NCBI GenBank assembly: GCA_014529385.2
Contig: CM043963.1
Coordinates: 75,273,912 to 75,337,911 of the forward strand
DNA from: Adiantum capillus-veneris
Taxonomy: Eukaryota > Streptophyta > Polypodiopsida > Polypodiales > Pteridaceae
DNA length: 64,000 nucleotides
Reading direction: 5' to 3'
In this document: in pieces, positions 43,171 to 52,877 of the stretch
Layout of the letters: the number at the start of each line of letters is the position of its first letter
How positions within the stretch are numbered: position 1 is the first letter of the stretch
Notes under the pieces: model-generated
What the model was told of the DNA's origin: nothing
Databases searched by the model: none
Seen by the model: only the letters and a program-made list of their open reading frames with translations
Program-made: the position numbers and the translations under genes

Positions 43171-44640
43171 TGACAATCTGGGTGTCGTGCTAGAATGCCT
43201 CTGATCCTCTACTGGAGTCTTCGTCGATGTAGTGTGCTCCTGTGTCTCGGTCGTGGTCGTCTCGATCTCCCGAGCTCAATCGCCCTGTCAATGAGGGTGC
43301 CTCTGGTATGAATGCGGGTACAACCCTGTGCTGGTGGTTGGTCTCTTGGCTCCCTCGATCCAAAGAAATCTGTGATCTGTCTCTGCGACTGTCGTACTCC
43401 ATGTCTCCCCAACAGACTGTCTCTATGTCGGTGTAGCTCAAGTAGATATAAGCCAAGGCATCTCTGGTCCTGATATCTCATGACTCTATCTAGGGGTCCA
43501 AACCCCTCCCTCAATAAGCAATGGAAGCGCCCTCGAATACACAGTGCAGTGGCATATGTAGTGTAGCTCTGTCTCTGGCTCTCTACCGCATAGTTGACAT
43601 ATCCTAGACTCTGGTGGTATCCCTCTGAATCTACCCGTCTCAATCTCCAGCTGGTGTGAGGATGTGCGAATCTGACCAATAGCACATCGCAGACCATGAG
43701 ATAAATGAGTGTCCATGTAGTTCGGACGAGTCACAAACCCATCCCCTGAAAGTTGGAGAAGGCGCTCTTAGTAGAAACCCATCTTCGTGCCCAACTCCTG
43801 TATCGGCTCTACCCATGTCCTCTTGGTGTCCAACTGTATAAGATCCTGACGAATGAGTCTAGTGATCTCCGTCCGTGTGACTGGCAGGGAGGGTGCGTCC
43901 AGGGAATACTGAAAGGGAGGCAATCTATCCATGCTGAAACCATGTCTCTGAAACCATGAGGTCATCTGTGCATACCAACATGATGCATCTCCCTGCATCG
44001 CTAACTGTCTAGAGGACTCAAGAGCCAGTCTAGTATATCTGCCTCTATGTGTATCCCATAGACTGTGCATAAAGGACACTGATCTGGTAAGAGCCTCAAT
44101 CTCTATAGGAGGGGCGGCTACCTCCGCTCGAATAATCACATGTGGTACAGAAGCCTTGGCTCTAATCATCCGGGATATCATAAATACCAAGGGTCTCTCC
44201 ATGTTCCTCCAACTGTCATGATTCACAGATGGTCCCCAAACTTGGACCCCATAAAGCATAGCTGAAGCAACCAAAGTATCAAAGAGCCATAGTTTTGTTC
44301 GTGGTTCTTGAAATTGAACCTGCGAACACATCCTCTCTAGCCCTCCTAATGCCGCATAGGCTCTGGATAGTCTAGTCTTTGCTGCTCTCCTCAGGGTAAA
44401 CCTCGGTCCCATGAATACCACCCCCAGATATGTATATTCATCTGTGTACTCCACAGTGTCCTGGCCATATACGAGTGTAGATGCCGATCTCTTGACCCAC
44501 TGTGGTGTGGTGTTAAACACCATAACCTTGGTTTTACCAAGGTTCACAGACAGTCCACTATCCTCTGCAAAGTTGTGCAATGCATCCAAATGTCTTTGCA
44601 TGCCCTCTGGCGACTCTGACATTAACACAATATCATCAGC
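43171..44640 (-). pseudogene. LINE A ORF2 C-terminal half (copy A6)
   Basis: Open from the YADD box to 43768 (GKTKVMVFNTTPQWVKRSAS, YTYLGVVFMGPRFTLRRAAK, MCSQVQFQEPRTKLWLFDTL, YTRLALESSRQLAMQGDASC). A TAA stop follows at 43768. The same frame then continues through THLSHGLRCAIGQIRTSSHQ, finger CQLCGREPETELHYICHC, a small deletion, EGFGPLDRVMRYQDQRCLGL, the PIP-box-like QRQITDFF (43362-43385) and an Arg-rich tail ending ARHPDCH at about 43171. Confidence 0.86.
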
Positions 44641-44720
44641 ATATAATAATAAAGGGATCCATGTCCCTGCTAGCTGAGCGCCTCTGTCACCCTCTCTGTC
44701 AATGTAGTCAGAGACCTCAT

Positions 44721-45968
44721 CTACATACTACCAAAAAGTGTAGGGGACAAAGGACACCCCTGTTTCACTCCAATAGTGGAATGAACAATGTCAGAAATCC
44801 CCTCAGGAGTGCGTACCTGGCCAATCACTGAGCCGTATAAAGCCATGATCCCCCATATGATCTCTGTGGGTACTCCCAACTTCAGTAGCCTGTGCATCAA
44901 TCTGGCCCTCGGCACTGTGTCAAATGCCTTGCGGAAGTCCACAAAGCAACAATACATCCGTCTCCCATGTGCCCGACCCTCCTCAATAATGGCTCTGAGT
45001 GTAAGAATATGGTCCCAAGTGGAGAAACCCCTCCTGAACCCAGCCTGTCCTGCTGCTCGTATGCCCTCATTTTCTGCCCATTTACTCAGTTGCTGTTCAA
45101 GAATGGATGCATACAACCGTGCCAATGTGTGCCCTATCATAATAGTACGGTAGTTCCCTGGTACCGTGGGGTCCCCTGCCTTGAAAAGAGGTACAATAGT
45201 AGATAATCTCCAGGACTCGGGTAGTCCCTCACACATGACACGATTAAACAACCGCGCAAGAACCTCTGACAGTAAATCTCTAGCATGTATCAAGTGATCT
45301 GCCACCAGACCATCATGATCATATGCTCTCCTAGTCCTCATCCTGCCAATGGCATTCTTCACCATCTCAGTGGTAAAGAAGGTACCAGTGGCTGGACATG
45401 GCTCTAGAGGGTCTGGTAATGGTGGTTGCCCAGGTACTGTATATAATGATGCTGCATATTGACCCCAAATCTCGGGAGAGGTAATCACTGGAGGAGGTGA
45501 GTGCTCATGGAAGAGACGCCAGGCCTCACCTGAATCTCGGCTCAAAAAGAGCTGATACAAATCAAGTTCCATCTGGGCTAAAAAGGCCCGCTTCTTCCGT
45601 CGCACTAAACGTCGAAGGGCAATCCGAGACTGTCTATATGTAATGACTCCAAGTATAAGCTCGCTCTGAATCTGAACTCTCATCTCTTTGCACTCCTCAT
45701 CATACCAACTATTCTGAGGCATGTTCCCATAACGTCTTCTCTGATCTGGTTGAGTGTGTGGGTATGCCTCTGCTGCTGCCCCATGCAAGATCTCCGTCAA
45801 TAAAGTGGTGATCTCCTCCACTGTATATACAGGCTCGGCTGCCCCCATCCGTCTGTAAATCTCTTCCACATAAACTGAATCCATCTCTGGTGTAAAAGTA
45901 TACCGTGTGTGTGCAATCCTCATTGGTGTCTGAGAGACACTATGCTGGGAAGAGACTGAAAAAGTCAA
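44721..45968 (-). CDS. LINE A ORF2 linker and reverse transcriptase (copy A6)
   Basis: An open 415-residue frame overlapping the endonuclease frame by 4 bases. The linker has NSWYDEECKEMRVQIQSELI and RRLVRRKKRAFLAQMELDLY. RT blocks: MRTRRAYDHDGLVADHLIHA, WRLSTIVPLFKAGDPTVPGN, ASILEQQLSKWAENEGIRAA, GFRRGFSTWDHILTLRAIIE, CCFVDFRKAFDTVPRARLMH (first catalytic Asp) and GVKQGCPLSPTLFG. A small deletion at about 44720 shifts the frame before the YADD box (44632-44643), which is itself intact. Confidence 0.87.
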   Translation of the reverse strand: MTFSVSSQHSVSQTPMRIAHTRYTFTPEMDSVYVEEIYRRMGAAEPVYTVEEITTLLTEILHGAAAEAYPHTQPDQRRRYGNMPQNSWYDEECKEMRVQIQSELILGVITYRQSRIALRRLVRRKKRAFLAQMELDLYQLFLSRDSGEAWRLFHEHSPPPVITSPEIWGQYAASLYTVPGQPPLPDPLEPCPATGTFFTTEMVKNAIGRMRTRRAYDHDGLVADHLIHARDLLSEVLARLFNRVMCEGLPESWRLSTIVPLFKAGDPTVPGNYRTIMIGHTLARLYASILEQQLSKWAENEGIRAAGQAGFRRGFSTWDHILTLRAIIEEGRAHGRRMYCCFVDFRKAFDTVPRARLMHRLLKLGVPTEIIWGIMALYGSVIGQVRTPEGISDIVHSTIGVKQGCPLSPTLFGSM

Positions 45969-46750
45969 GAGAGATGGTCCACTGCTACTCCAACAGGCCT
46001 AGGGCCCACACTGAGATCTTGAATATGAGAGATGAAGCTCGGTGAAGTCATGACATAGTCCACTGTACTGGCCCCATGTCTGTGTGGAAAGCATGTGAAT
46101 CCCCCAGACGAAGGAAAAATCTCTAGACCATTAAGTATGGCCAGACCATGCGTAGTTGTCATCTCCATGAGATATCTCCCATACTCTGTGTGCTCTTTAT
46201 CCTGTGAGTGTCTGTCAAGTCCCATCTCCGATATATCCATCTCTCTAAGCATCTCCTCCGAGGTATCATAAAATACTGTTTGGGAGTTGGCCATCCTGGC
46301 ATTAAAGTCTCCCAAGAGAATGATATCTCCATCTCTAGAGAACTCCCATATGTCATCATCAAGTATAGAGAAAGGGGATTGCCCTCTAGGTGAGGTATAG
46401 ACTGATGTGCTAGGGGGAAAGTAACATATAGCAATGTATAAGAATCTGCCTGTCTCAGCTCTCAGTCTCACCCACATGTATCTCGCCTGGTCATCTCTCC
46501 GGACAATCTGTAATAGCGGCTGCAACTCTTCCTTGAATAAGACTCCTACCCCTCCTGAACCTCGACTTCCATGCTGGGATCTAGCGTCTGGCCGACAAGC
46601 TGTCTCCCATAAATAGCCAGTCACACTTGGCATCAACTGTCCAGATTTTTGATGTGTCTCCGAGTAAAAGACAATGTCTCTATCTCTGAAGCTATCTTCA
46701 AAGGCACCCACATCCAGCCTATATGATCCATTACAATTCCATGCCGCCAT
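45965..46750 (-). CDS. LINE A ORF2 endonuclease domain (copy A6)
   Basis: An open 261-residue frame starting MAAWNCNGS, 31 bases after the ORF1 stop. AP-endonuclease residues visible: Asn7 region (WNCNG), Glu31 (YSETHQ), Asp148 and Asn150 (LLGDFNAR), Asp231 (STVDYVM) and Asp258-His259 (VAVDH). All catalytic positions are present. A frameshift at the very end puts the RT in the overlapping frame 44721-45968. Confidence 0.88.
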   Translation of the reverse strand: MAAWNCNGSYRLDVGAFEDSFRDRDIVFYSETHQKSGQLMPSVTGYLWETACRPDARSQHGSRGSGGVGVLFKEELQPLLQIVRRDDQARYMWVRLRAETGRFLYIAICYFPPSTSVYTSPRGQSPFSILDDDIWEFSRDGDIILLGDFNARMANSQTVFYDTSEEMLREMDISEMGLDRHSQDKEHTEYGRYLMEMTTTHGLAILNGLEIFPSSGGFTCFPHRHGASTVDYVMTSPSFISHIQDLSVGPRPVGVAVDHLS

Positions 46751-46780
46751 CTGGAGTGTGGTCCCATATGTCTCGCACAG

Positions 46781-47934
46781 TCATGCTGTGCGTTTTTCCA
46801 AAACCACTACTTTCCCTCCTCTGTAAAAGGCAATTTTTCCCTTCTCCCTTGCTGCCTTGATCTCTGGCATCAACTCTTGCATATGTGCTATTTGTGCTAA
46901 GGTAAGGTCATCCCCCATAAATATTCCAGTTTTCTTAAGTGCTGGTCTCTTCTTCAGGAATTCCTTCCTTGTTTCCAAAGTCGGGAAACACAAAATAAGT
47001 GCTTTCTCTTTGACCTTTCCCTTCTCATCCACTCCCTTCTTTCCTACTCTCCAAGCACCTGTGTGCATAGGTTCCGGGATGCCCATGCGCTGCAAGAGTT
47101 CCTTCACTTCGTCTTCTACATTTTCGGTGTCTTTGATACCAGTAATACGCACATGGAGGTCTCTAGTCCTCCTCTTCTGTTCCTCCTCAATGGTCATATT
47201 GATGATGGTAGAAGTCTGTGCGGCTTCTGGCATCCGGGCCTTTCCTTTCTTTGCACCTTCAATCCATTTTTCTGCTTCGTCAACTTTATCCTGTGTTTTG
47301 GAAAGGTGCTCCGCCCATGAGGAAGCCTCTTTCGAGTTTAGTTCTTCTCCTTCGTGCAGAGTTTTCACCTGCTCCTTAATATCTTCGAGCTCCTTTAACA
47401 TCGAGGGCTGATTTGCCCCTTCCGTTTTGGGCATAATTTTGCACGCTGCAAGTTCCCCTTTAAGTTCTTCAATCACTGCATCTTTTTCCTTCATGCACTT
47501 TTCCACATTGGTTTTCCAAGATTCAAAGCTTGCAATTGCCTCATCCAACTTTTTCTGCATAATACATTCCATTACATTCACTTCTGCCCGCATTAGAGCC
47601 TGCATCTCCCCTTTCATAGATAGATACATCTCATCATGCTTATCTAGCATCGCTTTATCGAATTCTTCCTCATATCTGCATACATAGAATTCTTATAACT
47701 CTCTGCGTTTGTGTACATCTCTTTCCTGATGTCATCTCTCATAAAGCTGAGCTCAGATTTAATCATCACTTGAACCCTCTCCATCATTAAATCATCTTGG
47801 ATTCTGACGTTTTTCCCTGCCCGCAATGAGCTTGGCGAGAGTATGCTATCTCTGTTCCTCCGCTTGAATGTTGCTTTCATTTTTTGTGGCGTGGTGAAGC
47901 CACTTGCTTCACCATCCTCGACTGGTTGGTCCAT
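46781..47934 (-). pseudogene. LINE A ORF1 (copy A6), one frameshift
   Basis: The start MDQPVEDGEASGFTTPQKMK at 47934 gives the longest ORF1 N terminus seen. The frame shifts at about 47647 and continues to 46781. Order: a basic N terminus, a long coiled coil with KSELSFMRDDIRKEMYTNAE and KCMKEKDAVIEELKGELAAC, then RRTRDLHVRITGIKDTENVE, WRVGKKG, ALILCFPTLETRKEFLKKRP, GIFMGDDLTLAQIAHMQELM and REKGKIAFYRGGKVVVLEKR. Like copy A5 it has an L1-ORF1p-like RNA-binding end and no CCHC. Confidence 0.84.
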
Positions 47935-48251
47935 CTGAGAGAGAAGAACAAAGCGAGCACTGAGTCAAGGCCCTCACCAGTTGAGGTCTGGCCTCCGCCC
48001 TGGTTGGCCTTGCCCTCGTCACCAAGTCCTAGCCCTCGTCCTGGCTGACTTGACTACTCTCGTCCTCGCCCTGGCACTGGTTGTGTTGTCAGAGATATTT
48101 GGGTTGCCCATTGTATTTTGCATATACGCTCAGTTGGTTGGATTTGGGACATCTTTGAGTCCTATGAGTCTAGAATCTTGTGTCGTTAGTCTAGCATTTG
48201 CACACTTGCACTCTCCAGCACAGTTGGAGCCTTGACATCCCCATTGTCCCT

Positions 48252-48530
48252 CACAAGAAGTTTTGGACAGATTCTCACAATAATTCTGACATTGTGACTT
48301 ACCTCAACACCATGAGCTTTTGTGAGGGAGGCACCGCATACCTAGCTAGGTACGATTGGGGGCAGGGGACCGCCGGCCTAGTGGGGGGGCCGGTGGTCTC
48401 CTGCCCCCAATCGTACCTAGCTAGGTTTGTGGTGCCTCTCGAGCAGAAGCTCATGATGTTATGCATTGTATGAAAAACACTGAAAAAGACTCCATTTTCC
48501 TACATGAGAAAATTTCTAAATCTTCTTGTG
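48252..48530. mobile_element. CACTA-like foldback element, 279 bp
   Basis: It begins CACAAGAAG and ends CTTCTTGTG and is flanked by CCT on both sides (48249-48251, 48531-48533). The same LTR position in other G2 copies has a single CCT (GTACCTGAGAG at about 30089 in sense), so the insertion and its 3-bp duplication are directly visible. The central part is a long inverted repeat, arms about 48305-48378 and 48388-48462 with a 9-base loop. Terminal CAC and a 3-bp duplication fit the CACTA (En/Spm) superfamily. It has no coding capacity. Confidence 0.8.
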
Positions 48531-48573
48531 CCTATGGGTCCTGGGCTTGGAGCTGAGTCTGCTGCCAGTTAGA

Positions 48574-48586
48574 GTCTGTATCGGTT
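48574..48586. repeat. Target-site duplication of LINE copy B4, left
   Basis: GTCTGTATCGGTT, repeated exactly at 49765-49777; extending right, the copies differ at one base (TTTTT and CTTTA). Confidence 0.85.
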
Positions 48587-49764
48587 TTTCTTTTTGGCAA
48601 GAAAGAGATCCTTCCATTAGTTGAGAAAATTGCTCAATGGGCTACATCCTGCCCCTACTAGAAAGGGCTATATCAAAATGTGGGGAGACTCTCCCCATGA
48701 AAAGATAAGATATGTACAATGATGGCTAAATCAGGATATGGGGGGAGGAAACAACCACACTGGGGGGCGGTACTGCCATCTAAGCGTGCCATGAACCATG
48801 GGTGAAGAAGGGCCCTAGTCTCCATAGTTGCAAGAAGGCCTTGCACTGCTCCTTCATGTGGTCGGGAGTCTCTCAAAGTGGCCTCTGAGTATATGGATCA
48901 GCTCCAGCCACATATCACGGACAGTCTCTGCCGGTGGGACAGATCGAGCCTTGAAGATGCGGAAGCAGTGGCCTCGCCATATGAACCACATTGTCAGGTT
49001 GCAGATGAGCTCCCAACAACACTCTCTACCTTTACCCACTCCTGAGGGACAAGCTCTGTGGCGGGCCAGCCCTCCTGTATCATAATCATCCTGTTGATGG
49101 AAGTCATCTCAAAGCGAAGTGTTGGGCCCGTGCGTGTGGATCAAGCTGCAACACCCCGAGTGTACTGGCTGGCTGTAGAAAGTGCACGCATCAGCCGAAG
49201 AATACGAAGCCAAACCAGTTGTGCCATGGGGTAGTCCCACAAACAGTAATGCTACGTCTCAAGTGGGTGGTGGTCACACGCGGCACATACCACCAAGAGG
49301 CCACTGTGCACCAACCAACTCCCTACTACAGTAGCTCGATGTGTAGCTAGCCACTAGAACATGGTGAATCTCCTCGGCTGTTTGCTGTCCCATAAGAGCT
49401 CCCAGAATCCTGCCAAGAACTCGGACGTGAGATCCTCTCTTGCCAGTGAAACCGCCGCAGCAGGCTGAGGTTCTCTCCATGCTGTCAGTATGTGGCAACT
49501 CAGCCGAGTTGTGTACTGGAAGAAGGGGGTCCCCACGTGATTGGCTGGAGTAAAGGGATCTCACCAAAACCACTCCCCCAGGTCCCACTGCACTCACATC
49601 AAAGGGTGGCTTTCTCAAGCCGCCAATGTCCTGACTCAAGATCTGACCGGTCAGGGTCTATGACACAAGCCCCCCCCCCACCCCCCCCCCCCCCCCCAAG
49701 TGATACCCACAACTCGGATCCACTGAAAGCACTCCGCCACCTTGGTGCCTCGACAGTGACTCTG
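48587..49764 (-). mobile_element. Family B LINE copy B4, 5'-truncated
   Basis: The 3' 1.2 kb of a family B LINE: the T-rich poly(A) complement at the left, the 3' UTR end (AGATCCTTCCATTAGTTGAG), then the C-terminal ORF2 in broken frames (ECCWELICNLTMWFIWRGHC). A pure C-run interrupts it at 49673-49697. It is flanked by GTCTGTATCGGTT at 48574-48586 and 49765-49777, the target-site duplication. Confidence 0.87.
49673..49697. repeat. Poly(C) run
   Basis: About 25 bases of C with one A. It replaces the CTCCCACAG-like sequence of copies B2 and B5, so it arose within the LINE copy (or is an assembly-sensitive homopolymer). Confidence 0.85.
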
Positions 49765-49777
49765 GTCTGTATCGGTT
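49765..49777. repeat. Target-site duplication of LINE copy B4, right
   Basis: GTCTGTATCGGTT, matching 48574-48586. The intact G2 LTR has AGTCTGTATCAGTTCTTTGA here, so this is the original LTR sequence. Confidence 0.85.
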
Positions 49778-49948
49778 CTTTAAGTATTGTCGAGCTTCCA
49801 TTGGGTTTGGAGTCTATTGTTGTGTCAATTTGAGTATATTCTTGTTATATTTCATAGTGCTCTACAGTGTATGTTTTGTGTTTGGAGTGATATTTCTTGC
49901 ATATCACACTGAGGAGCACCCACAATAGAAAGCATGATATAGATTGCT

Positions 49949-50430
49949 GATCTCATTTTTGGCATGCCCTGTGGGATCTCAACTGAAGTCTCACTCCCCT
50001 GCTAAGTGACATAGTTGAGGAGCTAGAGAGCCTAGTCTCTTGCCTTGGTCGAGTCTCTTGGTCTAGTCTGGTCTGGACTGGTTGGTCTAGTCTGGTCTGG
50101 ATTAGTTGGTCTAGTCTGGTGTGGACTGGTTGGTCTAGTTTGGTCTAGTCCAATCTAGTCCACTCTCCCCTTTTTCTAGCTTGGTCTAGTCCGGTCTCAC
50201 CCTCGTCCAACGTGTTCTAGTCCGGTCTAGTCCAATCTTGTCCTCGTCTAGCCTAGCCTAACCTAGCCTAGCCTAGCTTGGTCTAGTCGAGTCTGATCTA
50301 GTGGGAAAAGCGTTAGGCCTTCTTACCTAGTAGGAAGTCCTCTACCCCCTCTTTCGCTCCCCACTCACGCATCAGGCTCTACCAGCTCTTCACCACCTCA
50401 TCACCTCTTCAAGCACAATTTCCACCATCT
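49949..50430 (+). mobile_element. G2c leader with TCTAGTCTGGTC repeats
   Basis: The leader starts with the possible PBS region (TTTTTGGCATGCCCTGTGGG) and then a series of GGTCTAGTCTGGTCTGGACT-type units (50065-50180) and further CTAGTC/CCTAGC units to 50290. Confidence 0.7.
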
Positions 50431-52251
50431 ATGTTACAACTGGCTCCTGAGCAGGCTGCAATGGAGAAGCTGACAAGTATTTTGGCCAAGGTCAACATAA
50501 AGTTTCTTACTTTCAAGGGACTCTCCACAGAGGATGCAGATGACTATGTGAGAAGGTTTGTATCTCTCTGTAGAAGTCGTGGCCTCAACATTAGAAGATG
50601 CCTACCTAGTGCTCTTTCCGTATAGCTTAGCAGACAAATTGTACAACCAGTTTTCTAAGAGCCACTTTACAGATTGGGCGACACTAAGGCAATAGTTCTG
50701 GAAGCTTTCAGGCCAGCAAATTTTAAGAGAAGGTTCTAGATGAGATGGGAAACTTGATGCTCCAAGTTGATGGGACTTTTGTAGAACTCATGACAAGAAC
50801 CAAAAATCTGGTTGCCAAGCTTCCCTAGTAACTAGGAGATTTCATGGTCAAAAAGTGGGTGGAAAAGGATCTTCCCAAGGCTTCTCAACTGAGCAGGCTG
50901 CAATGGAGAAGCTGACAAGTATTTTGGCCAAGGTCAACATAAAGTTTCTTACTTTCAAGGGACTCTCCACAGAGGATGCAGATGACTATGTGAGAAGGTT
51001 TGTATCTCTCTGTAGAAGTAGTGGCCTCAACATTAGAAGATGCCTACCTAGTGCTCTTTCCGTATAGCTTAGCAGACAAATTGTACAACCAGTTTTCTAA
51101 GAGCCACTTTACAGATTGGGCGACACTAAGGCAATAGTTCTGAAAGCTTTCAGCCCAGCAAATTTTAAGAGAAGGTTTTAGATGAGATGGGAAACTTGGT
51201 GCTCCAAGTTGATGGGACTTTTGTAGAACTCATGACAAGAACCAAAAATCTGGTTGCCAAGCTTCCCTAGTAACTAGGAGATTTCATGGTCAAAAAGTGG
51301 GTGGAGAAGGATCTTCCCAAGGCTTCTCAATAGAAGCTAAGGGAATTTCTCTGACCTGAAGCCACTCAAGATGAGTTTGTGTCTGCAGCTACCAGGATCG
51401 AAGGGGCAAGGAGGCTATTCAAGGACCCTTCTCAAGTAGACTCCGCTTCAGTTCTCTTGGAAAGTGCATTTGACCCTTCGATTTCTTTACACATGGAGCT
51501 CGAAGCACTAAATTACATCGATCTCTTCAAGAGGAGAGGTCCTTCTGTCTTTGACTAGAGAAGTCCCCACAGACCGAATCTTTGGATCATATCAAAACAG
51601 AGCTAGAAGAGCTCAGGACTTAGCAGGAGTCTAAGCCGTAGTCTAGTGTAGCTCGTGTCGCTTGACAGGCATCCTCCACAAGAATGCTTGCTTAGGGCCT
51701 ACTGCCACTTCTTTGAGAAACATGGACATGAAAAATACTAATACTATCTGAAGGGATTGCGTCATTTACAACAGAGCCTAGCCCCTAATCTTCACCAAGG
51801 GCTGGCGTTGGTCTCCAACGTGGTCTCCCCCTATTAGGTCCATCTCGTCCATCTCCACTTCCACAACCTGACCCAATTGACGAGCCCTTCATTGGTGCTA
51901 AGAGTAGGCAAGTCTCTATGCTTTCGGACATTGATAGAGCCTTCTTGGAAGCCATGGCTGATCTACAGTAGATCAAGGTACTAGAAAAGCCACTGGAAGA
52001 AAAAGAAAAGCCTACAGCATAGACAATCTTGAAGAACACTTTTCAACAAGTGTCGCTCTATGACATGCTGTGGCTAGATGCGAGTTTTCGAAGTAACACC
52101 CTTACAGTTATTCAATCACTTTACCCCGGAGCAGGTCCTAGTGGCGGACACCTCCCAGTGCAACCATCCGAGTCCTATATGATATCCCATCACTCTGCTC
52201 CCCTCACGGATTATAGAAGCCCTCGTCTCACCGTGTCCATGTTGGGGCAGC
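50431..52251 (+). pseudogene. Gag-protease remnant of family G2 (copy G2c)
   Basis: The plus strand carries gag: MEKLTSILAKVNIKFLTFKG, STEDADDYVRRFVSLCRSRG, then a 442-bp tandem duplication of this part, RTNK-type NLVAKLP and KKWVEKDLPKASQ. The zinc-knuckle region is badly damaged, and KNTFQQVSLYDMLWLDASFR, SGGHLPVQPSESYMISHHSA and SPRLTVSMLGQL follow. It breaks at 52251 just before the protease Asp, where an inverted gypsy LTR begins. It has numerous stops. Confidence 0.83.
50447..51330 (+). repeat. Tandem duplication, 442-bp unit, inside gag
   Basis: Unit 1 is 50447-50888 and unit 2 is 50889-51330; both start CTGAGCAGGCTGCAATGGAG and end CCCAAGGCTTCTCAA. Fewer than ten differences were seen by eye, so the duplication is recent relative to the decay of the gag itself; it also duplicated existing stops. 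Confidence 0.93.
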
Positions 52252-52865
52252 TGTAACAGACTTGGACACTCCAAGTCAAGAATCTACCACGACAGCTCAA
52301 AACAGTTCACAGTTCACAATTGATTCGACACTGGCCCGATGGAGTTCCGTGCCTATAGGTATTGGCCCCAAAGACTGGCGCCCCTTTCGATATTTCTTTT
52401 TGTATTAATCTGAGTTCAAAGTACAAGAGTGCGGGCAAGCGCTCACACTCAGACTCTGCGTCCAAATGCTCTGAGTTGTGAGAGGCCTGCTCACATATTT
52501 AAAGGTACAAGGGATGCCAAAAGTAGAGCCCCAAAAGCTGAAAATCAAAAGCTTTGGTAAATAAAGCACTTTAAACTTTTTTCTCTCTCAAGCCTTAGCA
52601 AATGAAGCAAAAAGGCTCTTTCTCTCTCTTCTCTTGCCAATTTGCATAGAAAAAGCAATGATCAAAAGCTGGCACAAACTGCCGCAATTCACGCCGTAAA
52701 ACGCGGGGGTCCGTATAGCTGCCACATGTCAGCCTTTCCCGCAATTCCCGCACCTGCCGTATAGGCATGCCACGTCAGCACGCACCATTCTCGGGAACTC
52801 CAGCCATTACACATCATCTGCCAAAGTGTGTGTATGCTGGGCAGCCACGTCATCACTTTGTGACA
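52252..52865 (-). mobile_element. 3' LTR of gypsy family G1
   Basis: 614 bp, starting TGTCACAAAG (right, minus strand) and ending TGTTACA (left). Same family as 12201-12670. In element sense it is preceded by a polypurine tract, so it is the 3' LTR of the element whose integrase lies at 53740-54673. It is inserted at or abuts the end of the G2c remnant. Confidence 0.85.
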
Positions 52866-52877
52866 TACCCCCCTCTT
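52866..52877 (-). promoter_or_regulatory. Polypurine tract of G1 element
   Basis: AAGAGGGGGGTA on the minus strand, immediately before TGTCACAAAG. This is the plus-strand DNA priming site of the retroelement. Confidence 0.85.

Larger units (their letters stand above)
43002..48083 (-). mobile_element. Family A LINE copy A6, full length, youngest
   Basis: About 5.1 kb with a 5' UTR, complete ORF1 and ORF2 and a 3' UTR ending GACGTTAATAATATATC. It has the fewest defects of the family: one frameshift in ORF1, two in ORF2 (near 45966 and 44720) and a stop at 43768. It lies within a G2 LTR. I could not find an unambiguous target-site duplication. Confidence 0.9.
42852..49948 (+). mobile_element. 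5' LTR of family G2 (copy G2c), split by three insertions
   Basis: A G2 LTR can be followed in pieces. The first, 42852-42981, starts TGTAGCAGGCTACAGCGTCA. The second, about 48084-48251, includes GAGATATTTGGGTTGCC and GAGCCTTGACATCCCCATTG. The third is 48531-48586 (GGTCCTGGGCTTGGAGCTGA). The last is 49765-49948 (CACACTGAGGAGCACCCACA). The order matches the intact LTRs at 14593 and 29850. The gaps are a family A LINE, a CACTA-like element and a family B LINE. Confidence 0.78.

Noticed and set aside
46857-47411. 184-residue plus-strand frame opposite LINE A ORF1
   Set aside because: An antisense shadow of the Lys/Glu-rich coiled coil; it has no motif of its own and differs between copies.
48198-48473. 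Plus-strand frame with WTDSHNNSDIVTYLNTMSFCEGG, faintly like a Mediator MED25 block
   Set aside because: The sequence lies in the CACTA-like foldback element; the similarity is short and the rest of the frame does not fit.
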